Source: Hymenobacter negativus
GTDB taxonomy: Bacteria > Bacteroidota > Bacteroidia > Cytophagales > Hymenobacteraceae
Length of the DNA stretch: 64,000 bases
Reading direction: 5' to 3'
Assembly: GCF_017571495.1 (NCBI RefSeq)
Contig: NZ_JAGETZ010000004.1
Span: forward strand, 248,001 to 312,000
This document shows, one piece after another, positions 45,047 through 54,044 of this stretch. Every line of letters begins with the position of its first letter. Position 1 is the first letter of the stretch. Position numbers and translations under genes: made by a program. Below the pieces are notes generated by a model. It made no database searches. It worked only from the letters and a program-made list of their open reading frames with translations, and had not been told where the DNA came from.

Positions 45047-46384
45047 CTACCGGGTTAGTAGTTCACCGTGATTCAATTGGGTGAAATTCGGGCGCTGAAA
45101 AACTTCCTCGCCTTTGAGAAAAGTTAATTCAATTACTCCCGCCAATTCCTGGTAAAGGTAAGGGGATACTTTGTGTTTGTGCTGAATCATTTCTTCACGC
45201 ACCACGAAGGTTTTTTCGGGGTCGAAGACAATTAAATCCGCATCAAAGCCGGGCGCGATTTTGCCTTTTTTCGAGCTTTGGCCGGCCAGTTTCGCGGGGT
45301 TTTCGCTGAGCCATCTGGCCATATCGGGCAGGCTGGCACCGCGCCGGCGGGCAGCCGTCCAGAGCACCGGCAGGGCAAATTGCAGCGAGGCAATGCCGCC
45401 CCAAGCCGTGGTAAAATCGCCACTATCCAGCTGCTTTAAATCGGGCGGTGCCGGCGAGTGGTCGGTGGCCACGAAGTCGATGATGCCAGCCTGCAACGCG
45501 GCCCAGAGCTGGTCGTTGTTGGCCCGCTCGCGGATGGGCGGCGCACACTTGAACTGCGTCTGGCCATCGGCAATATCCTCGGCATTGAAATAGAGGTAAT
45601 GCTGGCCAGTTTCTACAGTCAACGGCAGCCCTTTCGCCTTAGCGGCGGCGATGGGTACAATGGAATTAGCCGACGACAAATGCACGATGTGGACCGGGCA
45701 GTTGAACTCCTCGCACAAGCGAATCATCAGCGCCACGGCGTCATCTTCCCGCTTTTTAGGCCGCGAGGCCAGGTAATTCGGGTACGAGCGGTGGTCGTTC
45801 TGCTTCCACGCATCATCGTCTTCCGACAGCTCACAATGCACCAGCAACGGCAACCGGTGCCGCGCCAGGATGGGCATTACCTGCCGCAAATCAGCCTCCG
45901 TCGCATTGGGAAAGTCATCAATCCCGGAGTGTGTCAGGAAGGCTTTAAAGCCCAGCACGCCGGCCGCAATCAACGGCTCAATCTCGGCCGCATTGCCGGG
46001 CACCACGCCGCCCCAGAATCCCACGTTGGTGTGCAGCTGGCCCGTGGTGGCGGCGCGTTTCAACTCCAGATTTGCCACCGACGTGGTGACCGGAGCCGAA
46101 TTTAGCGGCATGTCGACCAGGCTTGTGAGGCCACCGGCCAGCGCGGCCCGAGTGGCCGTATTGAAGCCCTCCCAGTCGGTGCGGCCTGGCTCGTTGATGT
46201 GGACGTGCGGGTCGATGACGCCGGGCAGGATGGCGCGGGTGCCCACGTCGAGCAACGTCGCGCCGGCCACGTCGGCATCATAAGCCAGCACGGCGCTGAT
46301 GTAGCCGTTTTCGATGAGGATGGTGGCGGGGCGCTCACCTTCGGGCGTGACAACGCGCTGGCTGCGCAGGGCTAGGTTTGGCAT
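45047..46384 (-). CDS. allB: Allantoinase
   Basis: 445-residue amidohydrolase that opens allantoin to allantoate. Metal ligands appear in DPHVHINEPGRTDWEG, in GFKAFLTHSGIDDFP (carbamylated Lys), LLVHCELSEDD, VHIVHLSSANS and VATDHSPAPPDLK. These fit allantoinase better than dihydroorotase. The frame goes on to 46429, but ATG 46384 is the family start. First gene of the minus-strand ureide run and divergent from puuD; the 228-bp gap probably holds both promoters. Confidence 0.95.
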   Translation of the reverse strand: MPNLALRSQRVVTPEGERPATILIENGYISAVLAYDADVAGATLLDVGTRAILPGVIDPHVHINEPGRTDWEGFNTATRAALAGGLTSLVDMPLNSAPVTTSVANLELKRAATTGQLHTNVGFWGGVVPGNAAEIEPLIAAGVLGFKAFLTHSGIDDFPNATEADLRQVMPILARHRLPLLVHCELSEDDDAWKQNDHRSYPNYLASRPKKREDDAVALMIRLCEEFNCPVHIVHLSSANSIVPIAAAKAKGLPLTVETGQHYLYFNAEDIADGQTQFKCAPPIRERANNDQLWAALQAGIIDFVATDHSPAPPDLKQLDSGDFTTAWGGIASLQFALPVLWTAARRRGASLPDMARWLSENPAKLAGQSSKKGKIAPGFDADLIVFDPEKTFVVREEMIQHKHKVSPYLYQELAGVIELTFLKGEEVFQRPNFTQLNHGELLTR

Positions 46385-46612
46385 GGATGCAAAGTTTCGC
46401 GCTAAATTGGGGACTTTTTCCTGGCCCAATTAAATTGGCAGGGAGGGAATTGGCTAAGTGAAGAACGTCATGTAACCCGGCCTGATATCGGAACCTCACC
46501 CCCGGCCCCTCTCCCCAGGAGAAGGGAGCCGGACGGAGCGAGCGTGGTGGTCTTCTACGCTCGGCATGAAGCTCAATTCTCTTTTCAATTCCCCTGCCCT
46601 ATCAGCTTCTAT

Positions 46613-48034
46613 ATGTTGCAATACGTTACCCTGCTTTCGCTGATACTTGCATTTCTGCTGCTGCTGAGCGTCATCTTCGTTCTTCAGCGCGTGGCCAAAA
46701 CCCGGCCCGATGGTGGTCCGGTGGGTAGCGGCGGCTCCACGTTGCAAGGCTATTCCTACGCGCTGATTTTGCTGGCTGTCATCGCGGGCGTGGGCATTGC
46801 CTACGTGCTGGCGCGGGACTCGCCGTGGTCGGGGCACATCATGGAGTGGCTCAACATTGTGGTGCGCCTCATGCACATCACCTTCGGCATCGCCTGGATT
46901 GGTGCCTCGTTCTATTTCGTATTCCTCGAAAACGCCCTCAACCGCACCGACAATGTGCGCGAGGAACTGGCCGGCAACCTCTGGGCCGTGCACGGTGGTG
47001 GGTTTTACTACCTGGAGAAATATAAATCGGCTCCGCCGGTCATTCCCAAAAGCCTGCACTGGTTTAAGTACGAGGCCTATTTTACCTGGCTTTCGGGGTT
47101 CAGCCTGCTGTTTGTGGTGTATTATTTCAACGCCAGCTCCATGCTGATTGACCCACGCGTGCTGGATATTTCGCCGCTGGCGGGCGTGGGAATCGGGGTG
47201 GGCTCGTTTGTGGCCGCCTGGCTGATTTACGACGGGCTGTGCCGCACCGAATTCGTACGCAGCTCCTGGTTCAAAGTCGTGGGCTTTATCATTGCCACGG
47301 GGTTTGCTTTTTTCTACGCGGAGGTATTCAGTGCCCGGGCGGCCTACATCCACTTCGGGGCCATGCTGGGCACGCTGATGGTGGGCAACGTCTTCTTCAC
47401 CATCATTCCGGCTCAAAAAGCCATGGTGAAGGCCGCCACCGAAGGCACGCCGCTCGACCCGCAGCTGGGCAAAAACGCCCTGGCCCGCTCGCTGCACAAC
47501 AACTACTTCACGCTACCTGTGCTGTTTGTGATGGTCAGCAACCACTTTCCCAGCACGTTTGGGCACGCTTATCCGTGGGCCATTCTGGCGGCCATTACGC
47601 TGGGTACGGCCGGCGTGAAGCACTGGCTGAACCTGCGCGAGAAGCACCAGACCGACACGGCCATATGGGTACTGCCTGCCGCAGTAGCTCTGCTACTGGG
47701 CGTGGTCTTTGTAACCGCTCCCCCTGCCCAATCGGGCGGCACGGCGGGCGGTGCATCGGCCTGCAGCCAGCAGGTGAGCATGAGCCAGGTGAACATGATT
47801 GTGCAGAAACGCTGCATCCAGTGCCACTCGGCGCACCCTACGGACGACGTTTTCAAGTCACCACCCAACGGTGTAGTGTACGACTCGCCCGAGGACATTA
47901 TCCGCTTGAAGGATAAAATCATGCAGCGCGTCGTCGTCACCAAAACAATGCCTCAGAACAATAAAACCCAGATTACGCAGGAGGAGCGGGACCTCATCGG
48001 CTGTTGGATTGAGCAGGGCGCGAAGAATCAATAA
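46613..48034 (+). CDS. puuD: Membrane cytochrome c urate oxidase
   Basis: 473 residues. About eight transmembrane helices (residues 5-395) form the urate hydroxylase domain, with ITFGIAWIGASFYFVFLENA, HGGGFYYLEKYK and LHNNYFTLPVLFVMVSNHFP typical of PuuD. A C-terminal cytochrome c domain (about 400-473) has haem motif RCIQCH and a distal Met in KTMPQNNK. It oxidises urate to 5-hydroxyisourate and passes electrons to the respiratory chain instead of making peroxide, replacing soluble uricase. An in-frame upstream start at 46544 lies in repeat-like sequence; ATG 46613 opens the first helix. Confidence 0.93.
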   Translation: MLQYVTLLSLILAFLLLLSVIFVLQRVAKTRPDGGPVGSGGSTLQGYSYALILLAVIAGVGIAYVLARDSPWSGHIMEWLNIVVRLMHITFGIAWIGASFYFVFLENALNRTDNVREELAGNLWAVHGGGFYYLEKYKSAPPVIPKSLHWFKYEAYFTWLSGFSLLFVVYYFNASSMLIDPRVLDISPLAGVGIGVGSFVAAWLIYDGLCRTEFVRSSWFKVVGFIIATGFAFFYAEVFSARAAYIHFGAMLGTLMVGNVFFTIIPAQKAMVKAATEGTPLDPQLGKNALARSLHNNYFTLPVLFVMVSNHFPSTFGHAYPWAILAAITLGTAGVKHWLNLREKHQTDTAIWVLPAAVALLLGVVFVTAPPAQSGGTAGGASACSQQVSMSQVNMIVQKRCIQCHSAHPTDDVFKSPPNGVVYDSPEDIIRLKDKIMQRVVVTKTMPQNNKTQITQEERDLIGCWIEQGAKNQ

Positions 48035-48060
48035 GGAATCAGAAATTAAGCGCAGCGTAA

Positions 48061-49062
48061 ATGCCCTCCGCCCCTCGCGACTTACCCGTTTGGACCCTCG
48101 CGGCGGCCAGCTTGCGAGCCGGCACCCCCGTGGCGCTGCTGTGCGTGCTGCGGAGCGAAGGCAGCAGTCCCGGCCGCCAAGGCTTCAAGATGGCCGTGAC
48201 AGAGGCGATGGCAGCCGGTTCCATTGGCGGCGGTATTATGGAACACAAGTGGGTAGAACTGGCCCGGCAACGCTTGGGCGCAAGGGAGGCGTCTCCCCTG
48301 CTACGCCCCCAGATTCATCGGCGGGAGGCACCAACGGACCGCTCCGGCATGATGTGCTCAGGAGAGCAGGAAGTGCTGCTCTGGCCGCTTATGGACGCAG
48401 ATTTGCTGACAGTAGCGGCAATTGAAGACGCCCTACAAACAGGTTCTGGCGGGTACCTGGAACTGAGTGCGGCGAATGGCCTTCGACTTACCACGCTAGA
48501 AACCGGAGCTACAGCAAATCCGGAAACCGCGTTTTATGCTTATCAGCCTGGTCCCGAATGGCGCTACCGCGAGCAGCTGGGCTTTCGAGACCGGCTAACC
48601 ATCGTGGGCGGTGGGCACGTCAGCCTGGCCTTATCCAGAGTGGCGGCGGCGCTGGATTTTGAATTGACGGTGCTCGACGACCGAACCGACTTGCCTACGC
48701 TGGACGCCAATGACGCGGCCCACCACCGGCGCGTTATCGACTACGAAAATGTGGCGGCCGAAATTTCCAGCGACGAGCAGCAGTACGTGGTAGTGATGAC
48801 CGTGGGCTACCGCACCGATGCCGTGGTGCTGCGCCACTTGCTAGGCCGTGCCCGGCATGGCTACCGCTACCTCGGCGTGATGGGCAGCGTAGCGAAAGTG
48901 GCTGAGCTACGCCGAGGCTTGGCCGAAGCGGGGTTTTCAGAAAGGGAAATAAACCAGCTGCGCGGGCCCATTGGCCTCCCTATCAATAGCCAGACGCCGG
49001 AGGAAATTGCCATCAGCATTGCAGCTGAGCTGATTCAGGTGCGACGGGAAGCTGGGGCTTAA
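48061..49062 (+). CDS. xdhC: XdhC/CoxI family molybdenum cofactor maturation factor
   Basis: 333 residues. N-terminal XdhC_CoxI domain with VLRSEGSSPGRQGFKMAVTE and GSIGGGIMEHKWVE; C-terminal Rossmann domain with LTIVGGGHVSLALSRVAAAL and YLGVMGSVAKVAELRRGL. Members bind and sulfurate the molybdenum cofactor and load it into xanthine dehydrogenase. 26 bp after puuD, so likely one transcript: urate formation and urate oxidation are linked here. Confidence 0.93.
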   Translation: MPSAPRDLPVWTLAAASLRAGTPVALLCVLRSEGSSPGRQGFKMAVTEAMAAGSIGGGIMEHKWVELARQRLGAREASPLLRPQIHRREAPTDRSGMMCSGEQEVLLWPLMDADLLTVAAIEDALQTGSGGYLELSAANGLRLTTLETGATANPETAFYAYQPGPEWRYREQLGFRDRLTIVGGGHVSLALSRVAAALDFELTVLDDRTDLPTLDANDAAHHRRVIDYENVAAEISSDEQQYVVVMTVGYRTDAVVLRHLLGRARHGYRYLGVMGSVAKVAELRRGLAEAGFSEREINQLRGPIGLPINSQTPEEIAISIAAELIQVRREAGA

Positions 49063-49098
49063 TGAGGAACTAGGACGTTATCTATTACCTCATCTTAC

Positions 49099-49186
49099 GC
49101 CCGCACAGCAAAAGACCCTATCACGACTGTGCCGGCTGGAATACTGCCAACCGTTCACTGGTGATAAGGTCTTTTGCTGTGCGGGC
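49099..49186. repeat. Long-arm palindrome after xdhC
   Basis: Arms of 26 nt (49099-49124 and 49161-49186; GCCCGCACAGCAAAAGACC) match apart from one base that permits G-U, with a 36-nt centre. Same design as elements at 1154 and 22560. Could terminate both convergent genes; no clean T-run follows. Confidence 0.75.
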
Positions 49187-49232
49187 GCTAGCTCAGGCTG
49201 ACAGACGATGCCCACATTAAGCCGAAAGCGGC

Positions 49233-49847
49233 CTAGCGCTCGGAATCGGCGGGGTTACTTTGGGGGAGGGTACCGTTGGCAAATTCCTCGGTGAAGATGC
49301 GGTAGCGGTCCAGAATGGAGCGCACCGAGCGCTTGAGGACGATTTCGCCCATGGGTCCTTCGGGCACGGTCACCCCCGAGGCGTAGCCGTTCCACACGGC
49401 CCGGTTCGATTTCACGTCGATGAGCGTGACCAGCAGCGTGCCTTCAGCCAGCAGCAGGCGCACCGGCTCGTATCCCTGGCGCTCCTCTTTGGGCGTCTCG
49501 TCATTTTCTTCGATGTTGCGCTTAATCCACTGGCTGAGGTCTTCCTGCTGGAAGCCGTGGAAGTTCATATCGCCCTGATACACGCGGAAGTTTACCAGCA
49601 TATCGGGACGCTTCTTAGCCAGGCGGTAGCCCTGGGCCATGAAACGCTGCTGAATGGCCTCGCGCACCGACTGGCCCAGACGGCTGCTGTCGGAAGTCAG
49701 CCCAGTACCGGTCACGAAGTCGTAGGTCCGATAGTGGCGAAAATTGCCACGGTAGCTGTAATCGGAATCTACACGGGCCTCGCGGGTGGTCATGCAAGCG
49801 GTCAGGGACAGCAGGGTGAGCAACAGTAGCGTAATCGTAGGTTTCAT
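49233..49847 (-). CDS. DUF4136 family lipoprotein
   Basis: 204 residues; lipoprotein signal LLSLTAC (about 12-18). The body matches DUF4136: DSDYSYRGNFRHYRTYDFV, then AIQQRFMAQGYRLAKKRPDMLVNF-like segment and VTLIDVKSNRAVWNGYA. Such proteins are periplasmic-side lipoproteins of unknown role. The frame opens at 49886, but ATG 49847 begins the signal peptide. Confidence 0.85.
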   Translation of the reverse strand: MKPTITLLLLTLLSLTACMTTREARVDSDYSYRGNFRHYRTYDFVTGTGLTSDSSRLGQSVREAIQQRFMAQGYRLAKKRPDMLVNFRVYQGDMNFHGFQQEDLSQWIKRNIEENDETPKEERQGYEPVRLLLAEGTLLVTLIDVKSNRAVWNGYASGVTVPEGPMGEIVLKRSVRSILDRYRIFTEEFANGTLPQSNPADSER

Positions 49848-50029
49848 ATGTATGGTGGAAGTTGAATCGAGTTTGGGCACTACCAATGTACGAAACCTAA
49901 GGCACTTAGCGTTTGACCGGGCGTTAATAAAATTGTGATTTTTTCAACGATTTACTCAAAACTCAGCCCTAGCATCGGCTAGCGGCCTGCCCTGCGAACA
50001 ATTCGGCATCTTTACTATTCTCGTCCAAC

Positions 50030-50350
50030 TATGCGCTGCGCTCACCGCAGAAGTCTGTAGCCCGCATTGGAATCATTAAGGAGGCCGAGCGGGGCAGCGC
50101 GCAGACAGGCTTGACCGAGGGCAATTTGCCGCCTCCCTTGCTATGCTTGGCATAGCCGGAACTGCCCGAAATACAGCCGCAGAATATTTTGCTCTGGTGG
50201 GCCCACACGACCCTGAAGCGGGAGATGCCGTCGTTATTCCAGCCTCGAACCTGACGATGACCTTGGTACAGATTTATGAGGAAGCGGGCGTGGTGCCAAT
50301 GACGGGGGTTTTGCGGCGGATAATTAGCAAAATTATTCGGCAATTCTGCG
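50030..50350 (+). other. Gap with possible frameshifted gene remnant
   Basis: Between the DUF4136 gene and the next gene. One frame reads ARIGIIKEAERGSAQTGLTE then GNLPPPLLCLA and stops near 50153; another frame then reads AEYFALVGPHDPEAGDAVVI then PASNLTMTLVQIYEEAGVVP. Both look protein-like and could be a decayed gene. I recognise no family; 49848-50029 shows nothing clear. Confidence 0.25.
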
Positions 50351-50695
50351 CTAGTGAAACTTTTCTAAGGTAATAATTGGCGCTTCACCTTGCGTTGCCC
50401 ACTGGCTGGCTACGTAAGCATAGTTATCGACATAGGTTGCAAGGTCAATTTTGGCAACATCATCGGCAATGTGGGGTTTGGCTTCCTGCTTCCAAAAGTT
50501 AAAACACTGACTTTTATCAATCCACTGTAGCTTGTGCCCTACATCAGCAACGATAAAGTGCACGATTGATTTTTTAAGTAGTTGCACAATGTCTTCACTT
50601 GTCAAATAAGCTATTCGCTTTGCTGGTAGTTCGCTTTCGTCTGTCCAGATATTTTCTAGCGGAATTGATGCAACTATTTTATTAGCAGTATTCAT
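50351..50695 (-). CDS. Uncharacterised 114-residue protein
   Basis: No domain recognised. The sequence has a protein-like composition (SIPLENIWTDESELPAKRIA, VHFIVADVGHKLQWIDKSQC) and no signal peptide or membrane segment. More AT-rich than its neighbours. It resembles small proteins of possible immunity or accessory type in having a compact Trp/Tyr-rich body, but that is only an impression. Next upstream on the strand is arr, 47 bp away. Confidence 0.55.
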   Translation of the reverse strand: MNTANKIVASIPLENIWTDESELPAKRIAYLTSEDIVQLLKKSIVHFIVADVGHKLQWIDKSQCFNFWKQEAKPHIADDVAKIDLATYVDNYAYVASQWATQGEAPIITLEKFH

Positions 50696-50742
50696 TAATT
50701 GGCAAACTTTAATTATTGCTCATTTAGCAACGCACTGCATAT

Positions 50743-51189
50743 TTAATCCTCAATTGCCTCGATACCCAGCTGCTTCAGTCGCTCCAGATGCTCCTTCATG
50801 GCGCGGAGCTGCTCGGGGGAATGCCCCTGCCAGTCCGTAACCTCCCCCGCAACCCGAAGCGGGTGCTGCGTGCGATAGGACTTCGTGGGATTGCCGGGAA
50901 ACTTCTTATCCGTCAAATTAGGGTCGTCTTCCATTGGGCCGGTTGGCTCTACCAGGTAGATTCGGCCGGGGCCCTCACCGAGGGCCAGCTCGGCGCCCCA
51001 GGTAGCGGCATCCAGGGTAGCGGTCAGGTAGACGTAGGAGGCCTGTTTCTGCTGGCCGTAGTTTGAGTTGAAGCCGGGTTGGATGAAGTCATCGGGCTTC
51101 AGGTTAGCCTTGGTACCATGATAGAATTGCGGTGAATTCGATGCGCTGGTGGGCTGTGTTGGCTTGTCCTCGCGGCTGGTTGTTTTCAT
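50743..51189 (-). CDS. arr: NAD(+)-rifampin ADP-ribosyltransferase
   Basis: 148 residues. The core FYHGTKANLKPDDFIQPGFN, SYVYLTATLDAATWGAELAL, RIYLVEPTGPMEDDPNLTDK and FPGNPTKSYRTQHPLRVAGE is that of Arr enzymes, which ADP-ribosylate rifamycins at C23 and confer resistance. Family length is about 140-150, so it is complete. The starting His, Tyr and Asp of the active site are present. ATG 51189 is preferred; the ATG at 51216 is also possible and would abut the lipoprotein stop. Chromosomal Arr copies are common in environmental bacteria. Confidence 0.93.
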   Translation of the reverse strand: MKTTSREDKPTQPTSASNSPQFYHGTKANLKPDDFIQPGFNSNYGQQKQASYVYLTATLDAATWGAELALGEGPGRIYLVEPTGPMEDDPNLTDKKFPGNPTKSYRTQHPLRVAGEVTDWQGHSPEQLRAMKEHLERLKQLGIEAIED

Positions 51190-51216
51190 GGCAAGTACCC
51201 TTTCGGAGTCATTCAA

Positions 51217-51873
51217 TTACGGATATTCAAAGCCGAATTCAAACTTTCCAAGTTTGTCATTCCATAGCTTATACGAAGCGTAATAGATTGGCATGCTGTT
51301 CCTGCCAAGCAATTTCGTTCTACTATCCTTAGGCGATTCTATTCTGTAGTAGAGCTCAATGTAGCCTTTCGTGCTGTCAAGGCCTGCATAGCAGTTTCCG
51401 AGTCGCTGGATGAGTTGTTGCTTGGTCATTCCCAGCCTGATTCCCTTTTCAGATTTAAATGTATCAATGGGCAGCTGGTGGTAATTGTAGCTGGCTTTGT
51501 CAGAATATTCAACACTGAAAAGCGAAATCTGATTAGCACCATCGCCCGGGTGCTGGGTCAGGGTCAGCGTTTCTCTTTCATGCGTTGAGTAGAAACGGTA
51601 CTGACCAAGGCTATCCGGTTTATTCTTATTCCCTATCATTTTCGCTGCACTTGCTGCATCCCTGATTTTTATATCGCAGATAGAAGTATCGGGGTTTGTC
51701 AAAACGCAGCCTGATTTTCTCAGTGCTTGGATGGCTTCATACTTAAGCCTTTCTGCTCTATCCGGTTCAGGAATCAATTCCAGTCTGCTGTTTTTTTCAA
51801 CTGGCTGATTGGTTGACTGATTGCAACCGGTCAGTAACAAACCAATTGCAATGATTAAAGCACTTTTTGCCAC
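51217..51873 (-). CDS. Uncharacterised lipoprotein
   Basis: 218 residues, signal ending LLLTGC. Mid-protein segment KGIRLGMTKQQLIQRLGNCY recalls the SmpA/BamE-type pattern (GM-x-K-x-E/Q-V/L-x-x-x-L-G), seen in many lipoproteins, but the rest is unlike BamE. AT-rich compared with surrounding genes. It ends next to the arr start on the same strand. Confidence 0.75.
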   Translation of the reverse strand: MAKSALIIAIGLLLTGCNQSTNQPVEKNSRLELIPEPDRAERLKYEAIQALRKSGCVLTNPDTSICDIKIRDAASAAKMIGNKNKPDSLGQYRFYSTHERETLTLTQHPGDGANQISLFSVEYSDKASYNYHQLPIDTFKSEKGIRLGMTKQQLIQRLGNCYAGLDSTKGYIELYYRIESPKDSRTKLLGRNSMPIYYASYKLWNDKLGKFEFGFEYP

Positions 51874-51999
51874 GATTGCTGCCTAAAAGATTAATTGTAA
51901 CGGGTCGCTACCATTTGCATTGCCGAACCCGGCTTGGCAAAACCTACGGCAATCATACTGACTATTTAGCATGACCGCCGCAAGTTACCAAGCCGGCTA

Positions 52000-53883
52000 C
52001 TACCGGTAACCGGCCGCCTGCAGCGCAAATAGCTCCGCGTAGCGCCCGCCCTTCGCCAGCAGTTCCTCGTGCGAGCCAATCTCCACGAACTGGCCGTTCT
52101 CAATCACTAAAATCCGGTCGGCCATGCGGACGGTGCTGAAGCGGTGGCTGATGAGGACGGCGGTTTTGCCCTGAGTGAGCTCCTTGAAGCGCTCGAAGAC
52201 TTCGAACTCGGCGCGGGCGTCGAGGGCGGCGGTGGGCTCGTCGAGGATGAGGAGCTGGGCGTCGCGCATGTAGGCGCGGCCGAGGGCGATTTTCTGCCAC
52301 TCGCCGCCGCTCAGGTCAACGCCGCCGTTGAAGCGGCGGCCAATCATTTGGTCGTAGCCGCCGGGGAGCTTGGCGATGACGGTGTCGGCGAGGCTTTGCT
52401 GGGCGGCGGTTTCGATGCGGGGCTGGTTGTGGCGCTCGTCGATGCGGCCCACGGCGAGGTTCTGGCCGGCGGGGAGCTGGAAGCGCACAAAATCCTGGAA
52501 GATGACGCCGATTTCCTGGCGCAGCTCGGCGGGGTCATACTCACGCAAATCGTGGCCGTCGAGCAGGATTCGGCCTTCGGTGGGGTCGTAGAGGCGGGCC
52601 AGGAGCTTGACGAGGGTGGTTTTGCCGGCGCCGTTTTCGCCCACCAGGGCCAGCTTTTCGCCGGCTTGCAGCTTAAACCTCAGGTTGCGAATGGCCCATT
52701 TTGTACCATTCTTGTACTGGAACCCGACGTTTTCAAACTCGAAACCCTGCTGAATGGGCCGGGGGAAGGGCAGCGGTTTTTCGCCGGTAAGCTCTTGGCG
52801 CACAATGCGCGGCCGCAGCGCAAAGAAGTCGAAGAAATCCTGCAGATACAAGGCCCCGTCGGCCACGGAGCTGAAGCGGCTGAGGATGCCTTCGAGCAGG
52901 CCGCGCAGGCGGGCGAAGGAGCCGGCCAGGAAGGTGAGCTGGCCCAGCGAGATGCTGCCGGCTACGGTACGGGCAATGATGTAGACGTAGGCGCCGTAGT
53001 AGCCGGCCGCGCCGATGGCGGCGAAGAGCGTGCCCCAGCCGGCGCGGCGCAACACGAGGCTTTTGTTTTGGCGGTAGAAGTCGTCGGACAGCTCGCGGAA
53101 GCGGGTGATGAGGAAATCGGAGAGGCCGAAAATCTTGACTTCTTTGGCGGTTTCGTCGGAGGCGCCGGTTTGGCGGAGGTAGTCGAGCTCGCGGCGCTCG
53201 GGGGTCCAGGAGTGCGAGAGGGAGTAGCTGCGCTCGTTGAAGTGCGACTCGCCGAGGAATGCGGGCACCACGGCCAGCAGCAGCAGCCCCAGCAGCCAGG
53301 GCTGGAAGGCCACGAGGCCGCCGGCCAGCAGCACGAGCGTCACCATGTCCTGGCCCTGGCTGAGCACCTGGCTCATGAGCACGGTGCGGGATAGGGTTTG
53401 GCGGCGGGCGCGCTCCAGCTTGTCGTAGAAGGTGCTGTCTTCGAACTGGTCGAGGTCGAGGCGGGCGGCGTGCTCCATGAGGCGGATGGACGACTGGTTG
53501 GCGAACAGGTCGCCGAGCAGCGAGTCGAGCAGGGCCACGGCGCGGCCCAGGGCATCGGTGAGCAGCACAAGGCCGAACTCGAGGGCCACGAGGGTGAGCA
53601 CGGGCGTGAGCTGGCGCTCGGGGGCGGGCAGCCGGGTGAGGTGCACGATGGCGTCGAGCAGCAGGCGGGCCACGTAGAGCTGGGCCAGCGGCAGGCCGGC
53701 GCGCACGAGGCGCAGGGCGATGTTGGCCAGGGCCAGCCGGGGGCTGGTGGCCCAGATGAGTTTCAGGAAGGCGGGCAGGTGGCGCAGGGCCGATACCCGC
53801 TCGCGCACGCTCACGGCGGGCTGCTCGGGGCCGCGCCGGCCGTTGGGGTTCTTGGCGGAGATGGATTTCAGGAATTCAAACAT
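52000..53883 (-). CDS. ABC exporter, fused membrane and ATPase domains
   Basis: 627 residues. N-terminal six-helix transmembrane domain (about 40-340) followed by an ATPase domain (about 375-625): Walker A LVGENGAGKTTLVKLL, Q-loop QEIGVIFQDFVRFQL, signature VDLSGGEWQKIALGRAYMRD, Walker B LLILDEPTAALDARAEFEVF and H-loop VLISHRFSTVRMADRIL. A homodimeric exporter of the lipid/drug/peptide type; substrate unknown. The frame runs to 54048, but ATG 53883 matches the usual N-terminal length and removes a 55-residue low-complexity extension. Confidence 0.92.
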   Translation of the reverse strand: MFEFLKSISAKNPNGRRGPEQPAVSVRERVSALRHLPAFLKLIWATSPRLALANIALRLVRAGLPLAQLYVARLLLDAIVHLTRLPAPERQLTPVLTLVALEFGLVLLTDALGRAVALLDSLLGDLFANQSSIRLMEHAARLDLDQFEDSTFYDKLERARRQTLSRTVLMSQVLSQGQDMVTLVLLAGGLVAFQPWLLGLLLLAVVPAFLGESHFNERSYSLSHSWTPERRELDYLRQTGASDETAKEVKIFGLSDFLITRFRELSDDFYRQNKSLVLRRAGWGTLFAAIGAAGYYGAYVYIIARTVAGSISLGQLTFLAGSFARLRGLLEGILSRFSSVADGALYLQDFFDFFALRPRIVRQELTGEKPLPFPRPIQQGFEFENVGFQYKNGTKWAIRNLRFKLQAGEKLALVGENGAGKTTLVKLLARLYDPTEGRILLDGHDLREYDPAELRQEIGVIFQDFVRFQLPAGQNLAVGRIDERHNQPRIETAAQQSLADTVIAKLPGGYDQMIGRRFNGGVDLSGGEWQKIALGRAYMRDAQLLILDEPTAALDARAEFEVFERFKELTQGKTAVLISHRFSTVRMADRILVIENGQFVEIGSHEELLAKGGRYAELFALQAAGYR

Positions 53884-54044
53884 TGCCAGGCAGATGGCAA
53901 AGTTGGGGCCGGGGCGGCGGGGCGGCCGTTTTGGCAGGGGTATGCGCGAACTCATTACAGGAGCTCGATGGCCGCTCGGTTTTAAGGCCCTGCTAGCAGC
54001 GTGACCAAAGGAGCCATAAAGTGTTCTTTTTTTCGGTACTCTGC

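Noticed and set aside
46496..47497. 333-codon minus-strand frame
   Set aside because: Antisense to puuD, which has a strong family match and haem motif.
52144..53394. 416-codon plus-strand frame
   Set aside because: Antisense to the ABC exporter; Glu/Gly/Ala low-complexity shadow.
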